Of a DNA stretch of 64,000 nt, positions 60,930 through 64,000 are shown one piece after another. Every line of letters begins with the position of its first letter. Within the stretch, counting starts at the first letter, position 1. Source of the stretch: Christensenella hongkongensis (GTDB lineage Bacteria > Bacillota > Clostridia > Christensenellales > Christensenellaceae); NCBI RefSeq assembly GCF_000981035.1, contig NZ_LAYJ01000103.1:3284-67283 (forward strand), given 5' to 3'. The translations under genes were made by a program, and so were the position numbers. The notes under the pieces were generated by a model. That model worked only from the letters and a program-made list of their open reading frames with translations. It did no database searches and was not told the DNA's origin.

Positions 60930-62222
60930 ATGTTCGAAGAAATTTTGGATGTCAAGGGCTGTGCCTGCGGGCATAACCACACGCTCAAAACGCGCGACTA
61001 TATTGTCGAACGCAATGCCATGGAAAAACTCCCGGCGCTGCTTGAAAAATCGTTTGCCGGTGCAAAGCCTCTCGCGGTATTTGACCAGAACACCTATGAC
61101 GCGGCATATCCCAAACTGAAAAAAGCCCTTCCGGATATAGATACGCTGATCCTGACAGGCGAAAAAATCGTTCCGAACGAATTTCAGCTTGACACCGTCA
61201 CGCAGGTGTTAAAAACCGGCGGCTTCGACTTACTGCTGGCCGTGGGGGCGGGCGTGATTACCGACGTCACACGCTATGTGGCATTAAAACAGGATGTTCC
61301 GTTCATTTCCGTTCCAACAGCTGCAAGTGTGGACGGCTTCGTATCCGATAATGCCGCGCTTACGTTAAACGGCGCGAAAGTAACGCTTCCGGCCAAGGCT
61401 CCGGACGCAGTGGTTGCCGATCTTGAGATCATTGCGGCCGCTCCGCTCAAAATGACCGCGTCCGGCGTGGGCGACATGCTGAGTAAATACATCAGCGTCG
61501 CTGACTGGAAAATCGGCCATCTTATCACAAACGAATACTATTGCCCGTTCGTCGCAGACCTTACCCTGAAAGCCGTCAATATCATTGTGGACAACATTGA
61601 AGCAATCAGGAAAGGCGACATCGAAAGCATCGGCACCCTGATGGAAGGACTTTTGCTCTCAGGAATCACCATTCAAATGGTCGGCATCACCCGCCCGGCA
61701 TCAAGCTTCGAACATCATTTTTCACATTATCTGGAGGTAACACCCATCGAGGGAATCGACCACGACGCGCTGCACGGTGAAAAGGTTGGGATCGGAACCG
61801 TAAACGCAGCAAAATACTATCCTATCTTCGCGGAACGGCTGGGGCGGATATTCAGGGAGAATCTGGAAAACCAGTTCAGTATGGAGCGCGTAAAAGAATA
61901 TTACAGTAAATATCCCCAGAGCGTGGTGGAAATGGTCGAAAAAGAAAATACGCCCACCATCACGGGTAACCTCAACGTAGGCTTGCTTCGCCAAAACTTC
62001 GACAAGGTCCGGCAGGTTGCCTCTGAGGTCCCCTCTTCCGAAAAAATCGTAAGCACGCTTCGGACTGTAAACGGCTACACTGATTATCACCAGATCGGTA
62101 TGACCGACGAACAGTTTAAGGAAACAATGAAAATCTGCTGTTATATCCGCAACCGCTTCACGCTGCTGCGCCTGATGTGCGATTACAGGTTGTTTGATTT
62201 CGATAAAGAGCTTACTTTCTGA
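60930..62222 (+). CDS. sn-glycerol-1-phosphate dehydrogenase (EgsA/AraM-like)
   Basis: A 430-residue metal-dependent NAD(P) dehydrogenase that makes sn-glycerol-1-phosphate from dihydroxyacetone phosphate. N-terminal CACGHNH resembles the Cys/His head seen in this group. LAVGAGVITDVTRYVAL near residue 103 is the cofactor site, and metal ligands lie in ASGVGDMLSKY (Asp near 185) and SSFEHHFSHYLE (His near 257) plus DALHGEKVG near 275. In bacteria such as B. subtilis the enzyme feeds archaea-like prenyl-glycerol lipids. GGAG precedes the ATG. Monocistronic, with its own promoter and terminator. Confidence 0.92.
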   Translation: MFEEILDVKGCACGHNHTLKTRDYIVERNAMEKLPALLEKSFAGAKPLAVFDQNTYDAAYPKLKKALPDIDTLILTGEKIVPNEFQLDTVTQVLKTGGFDLLLAVGAGVITDVTRYVALKQDVPFISVPTAASVDGFVSDNAALTLNGAKVTLPAKAPDAVVADLEIIAAAPLKMTASGVGDMLSKYISVADWKIGHLITNEYYCPFVADLTLKAVNIIVDNIEAIRKGDIESIGTLMEGLLLSGITIQMVGITRPASSFEHHFSHYLEVTPIEGIDHDALHGEKVGIGTVNAAKYYPIFAERLGRIFRENLENQFSMERVKEYYSKYPQSVVEMVEKENTPTITGNLNVGLLRQNFDKVRQVASEVPSSEKIVSTLRTVNGYTDYHQIGMTDEQFKETMKICCYIRNRFTLLRLMCDYRLFDFDKELTF

Positions 62223-62268
62223 CGCACTTGTTACGGAAGTTTTCTTTCATTTATAATAATGCAGTCCC

Positions 62269-62299
62269 AAAACGATGCGGCGTGAGGCCGCATCGTTTT
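62269..62299 (+). terminator. Terminator after the G1P dehydrogenase gene
   Basis: AAAACGATGCGGC / GCCGCATCGTTTT with a short loop; strong stem and T run, 47 bases after the stop. Confidence 0.85.
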
Positions 62300-62402
62300 C
62301 AGGTTCTTATACACATTCTGCGTTGCGCTTCCGCTCATTGCCACCCTCTCTTTTATGGTATTTTTCCTATATCATGTTTTCGTGATCTTTTCGGATTACC
62401 CC

Positions 62403-62431
62403 TTTACTAATTTAGCACGATGAATTATAAT
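62403..62431 (+). promoter_or_regulatory. Promoter of the amino-acid ABC transporter operon
   Basis: TTTACT (62403-62408), 17-base spacer, TATAAT (62426-62431), about 78 bases before the binding-protein start. The rest of the 62300-62508 gap shows no gene. Confidence 0.72.
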
Positions 62432-62508
62432 ATCAAGGTAAGTCGCCTGAAATGGCAGCAAAACAGGTTCTGTTTTGTAAGAAAATTTGGTAAAGAGGTA
62501 TGATACAA

Positions 62509-63357
62509 ATGAAAAAGGTACTACTCATTGTTCTCGTGATCGCGTTTGCGGCGGTATGCTTTGTCGGCTGTGCCCCAAAGACGGAAACATCCGGCTCCGA
62601 GGCTTCCGGTTCGGCTGACGCATCGGCTGCAGCTGTGGATGATTCGCTCGATAAAATCAAGGAAAAAGGCGAATTCGTTATGGGTATGGACGACAGCTTC
62701 CCTCCGATGGGCTTTAAGGGAGATGACGGCGAGCTGACTGGCTTTGACGTGGAAATGGCGCAGGCGGTTGCAGAGCACATGGGCGTAAAAGTGAATTTGC
62801 AGGCAATCGACTGGAGCGCAAAGGAAATGGAGCTTGACGCAGGCAATGTTGATTTGTTGTGGAACGGCTATACCATCACGGACGAACGCAAGGAAAAGGT
62901 TCTGATGAGCGAGCCCTATATGGAAAATGAACAGGTAATCGTAGTAACGAAGGATTCCCCTGTAAATACGCTTGCAGACCTTGCCGGCAAAAAGGTTGCG
63001 GTGCAGGACGGTTCTTCCGCACAGGAAGCAATCGACGGGAATGAAGAACTAAAGAACTCCATTGCGGAGCAGATCGACTTCAAGGACAACGTAACGGCTA
63101 TGATGGACGTTTCCTCCGGACAGGTGGATGCGCTTGCGGTAGACCTCGTTGTCGCGAACTACTATCTTGCAAAGCAGCCCGACCAGTTCCGTATCCTGGA
63201 CGAAACGCTCGCTCCTGAAGAATACGGCATTGGTTTCCGCAAGGGTGAAGAGGCTTTCAAAAAGGCGGTAGAAGAAGCGCTTGCAGAAATGAAAAAGGAC
63301 GGAACCGCAGCTGAAATCAGCACAAAATGGTTTGGTAAGGATGTTACGACGTTCTAA
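62509..63357 (+). CDS. Polar amino-acid-type ABC substrate-binding lipoprotein
   Basis: A 282-residue solute-binding protein of family 3. Lipoprotein signal with Cys20 (CFVGCAP), a Ser/Ala-rich linker, and a GluR-type fold: FVMGMDDSFPPMGFKGDDGELTGFDVEMA (in pieces, near 53), IDWSAKEMELDAGNVDLLWNGYT near 100, KKVAVQDGSSAQEAI and a QVDALAVDLVVANYYL end. I chose the second ATG (62509), ten bases after GAGG. Arginine, glutamine or cystine-type ligands are possible; not resolvable here. It precedes the matching permease. Confidence 0.93.
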   Translation: MKKVLLIVLVIAFAAVCFVGCAPKTETSGSEASGSADASAAAVDDSLDKIKEKGEFVMGMDDSFPPMGFKGDDGELTGFDVEMAQAVAEHMGVKVNLQAIDWSAKEMELDAGNVDLLWNGYTITDERKEKVLMSEPYMENEQVIVVTKDSPVNTLADLAGKKVAVQDGSSAQEAIDGNEELKNSIAEQIDFKDNVTAMMDVSSGQVDALAVDLVVANYYLAKQPDQFRILDETLAPEEYGIGFRKGEEAFKKAVEEALAEMKKDGTAAEISTKWFGKDVTTF

Positions 63358-63377
63358 CCGGTATCTTCTGGAAATGA

Positions 63378-63412
63378 CGGGCAGCCTATCATCACGATGC
63401 TGCCCGATTTTT
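63378..63412 (+). terminator. Hairpin between binding protein and permease genes
   Basis: CGGGCAGC / GCTGCCCG (63378-63385 and 63399-63406) then ATTTTTC. It looks like a leaky terminator that lets more binding protein be made than permease. Confidence 0.7.
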
Positions 63413-63443
63413 CATTTTATTTGTACTTTTGGAGTAATATGTA

Positions 63444-64000
63444 ATGGAAAACTTTCTTAGTTTGGTTTTAGAGCTTGCAAACGGCCTTGGAGTAACGCTC
63501 TCCCTGTTTGCGCTCACGCTCGTCATTTCGATCCCGCTCGGTTTTTTTGGCTCGCAGATCAGCCTCAGCAAAAATAAAATCGGGAAAGGCATCTATAACG
63601 TTTACCTTGTTATCATGCGCGGTACGCCGCTTATTTTACAGGTGCTTTTCTTATATTTCGGTTTGAACCTGCTTTTTACAAATATTGGCGTATCCTTCCG
63701 GATCGGCCGTTTTGAATCTGCACTGCTTTCGTTCGTGCTCAATTACACGGCGTACTACAGCGAAATTTTCCGCGGCGGTATCCAGTCCATCAACCGTGGC
63801 CAGTATGAGGCCGCTTCTGTGCTTGGACTGGGAAAAGGGCTTACGATGCGAAAAATCGTCATACCACAGGTATTCAAAATCGTCATGCCCTCGCTTGGCA
63901 ACGAGGTTATCAACCTTGTGAAGGATACCGCGCTCGTAAGCATCATCGCTCTTGGCGATTTGCTCAAAATGGCCCAGTCGGCAGCAATGCGCGAGGCTTC
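63444..64000 (+). CDS. Amino-acid ABC transporter permease (3' end cut by window)
   Basis: The ATG at 63444 has GGAG nine bases upstream and opens a frame to the window end (185 complete codons). It encodes a HisM/GlnP-type permease: VTLSLFALTLVISIPLG is an early membrane helix, VMRGTPLILQVLFLYFG near residue 55 is the family motif, and EAASVLGLGKGLTMRKIVIPQ near 120 is the EAA loop that binds the ATPase. The remaining C-terminus and the ATPase gene should follow outside the window. Confidence 0.92.
   Translation, partial: MENFLSLVLELANGLGVTLSLFALTLVISIPLGFFGSQISLSKNKIGKGIYNVYLVIMRGTPLILQVLFLYFGLNLLFTNIGVSFRIGRFESALLSFVLNYTAYYSEIFRGGIQSINRGQYEAASVLGLGKGLTMRKIVIPQVFKIVMPSLGNEVINLVKDTALVSIIALGDLLKMAQSAAMREA

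Noticed and set aside
1..64000. Many open frames of 60-170 codons antisense to or out of frame with longer genes
   Set aside because: They lack ribosome sites and family motifs and mirror the codon pattern of the real gene on the other strand; treated as shadows.

Overview
The window is a chromosomal stretch of an anaerobic, Gram-positive-type (Clostridia-like) bacterium. Pointers: strong AGGAGG-type ribosome binding sites with frequent GTG/TTG starts, a SigH-type sigma factor, a CwlD-like amidase, ThyX, Mini-RNase III, ECF transporters, lipoprotein binding proteins and the [FeFe]-hydrogenase maturases HydE, HydF and HydG. Base composition is moderate except for one clearly AT-rich island at about 25.1-27.2 kb. 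I see no rRNA, tRNA, CRISPR array or insertion sequence. The exact taxon cannot be fixed; Christensenellales-like is only a guess.

Layout. (1) 1-14.65 kb: a catabolic block. On the minus strand lie a GntR/FCD regulator, a CitE-like lyase, a CoA-acylating aldehyde dehydrogenase, a D-2-hydroxyacid dehydrogenase, an AraC regulator, an SDR dehydrogenase, an M24-fold hydrolase with an altered metal site, a sugar-type ABC importer (binding protein, double ATPase, permease) and two Gfo/Idh/MocA dehydrogenases (one cut by the window edge). A divergent glycerate kinase completes it. Together they look like uptake and oxidation of a polyol or sugar-acid-like compound that ends in glycerate and 2-phosphoglycerate. 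(2) 14.7-16.9 kb: a small-molecule redox pair (aldo/keto reductase and CMD protein) behind a textbook MerR-type promoter with a 19-bp spacer, then a GNAT acetyltransferase. (3) 17-24.6 kb: an AraC-regulated transport module that joins two half-size ABC transporters to an ECF S-T-A set. (4) 24.7-27.2 kb: an accessory island with a decayed DUF1273/SLOG gene and a likely AbiG-type abortive-infection pair. (5) 27.5-47.2 kb: housekeeping genes (lysS, greA, sigH, rlmB, thyX, mrnC, cwlD-like, tsaD, a cyclase, mrp, cysS, ABC-F, hemW, lepA, phosphosugar mutase, mtnA), plus a stand-alone EutN/CcmL microcompartment-vertex domain fused to a long charged tail upstream of mtnA. (6) 48.2-55 kb: a complete phosphate regulon, phoR-phoP-phoU-pstB-pstA-pstC-pstS, with an 11-bp phased Pho box before pstS. 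(7) 55.1-59.5 kb: a cyclophilin and hydF-hydG-hydE, with a terminator-like attenuator before hydE. (8) 59.5-64 kb: hexokinase, sn-glycerol-1-phosphate dehydrogenase and the start of a polar amino-acid ABC importer.

The points most worth a second look are the EutN-domain/tail protein beside mtnA, the AraC/double-ABC/ECF module, the AbiG island, the hydE leader terminator, the odd start of the cyclase gene, the M24 protein with Asp replaced by Cys at a metal-ligand position, and the reconstructed glycerate-yielding pathway.
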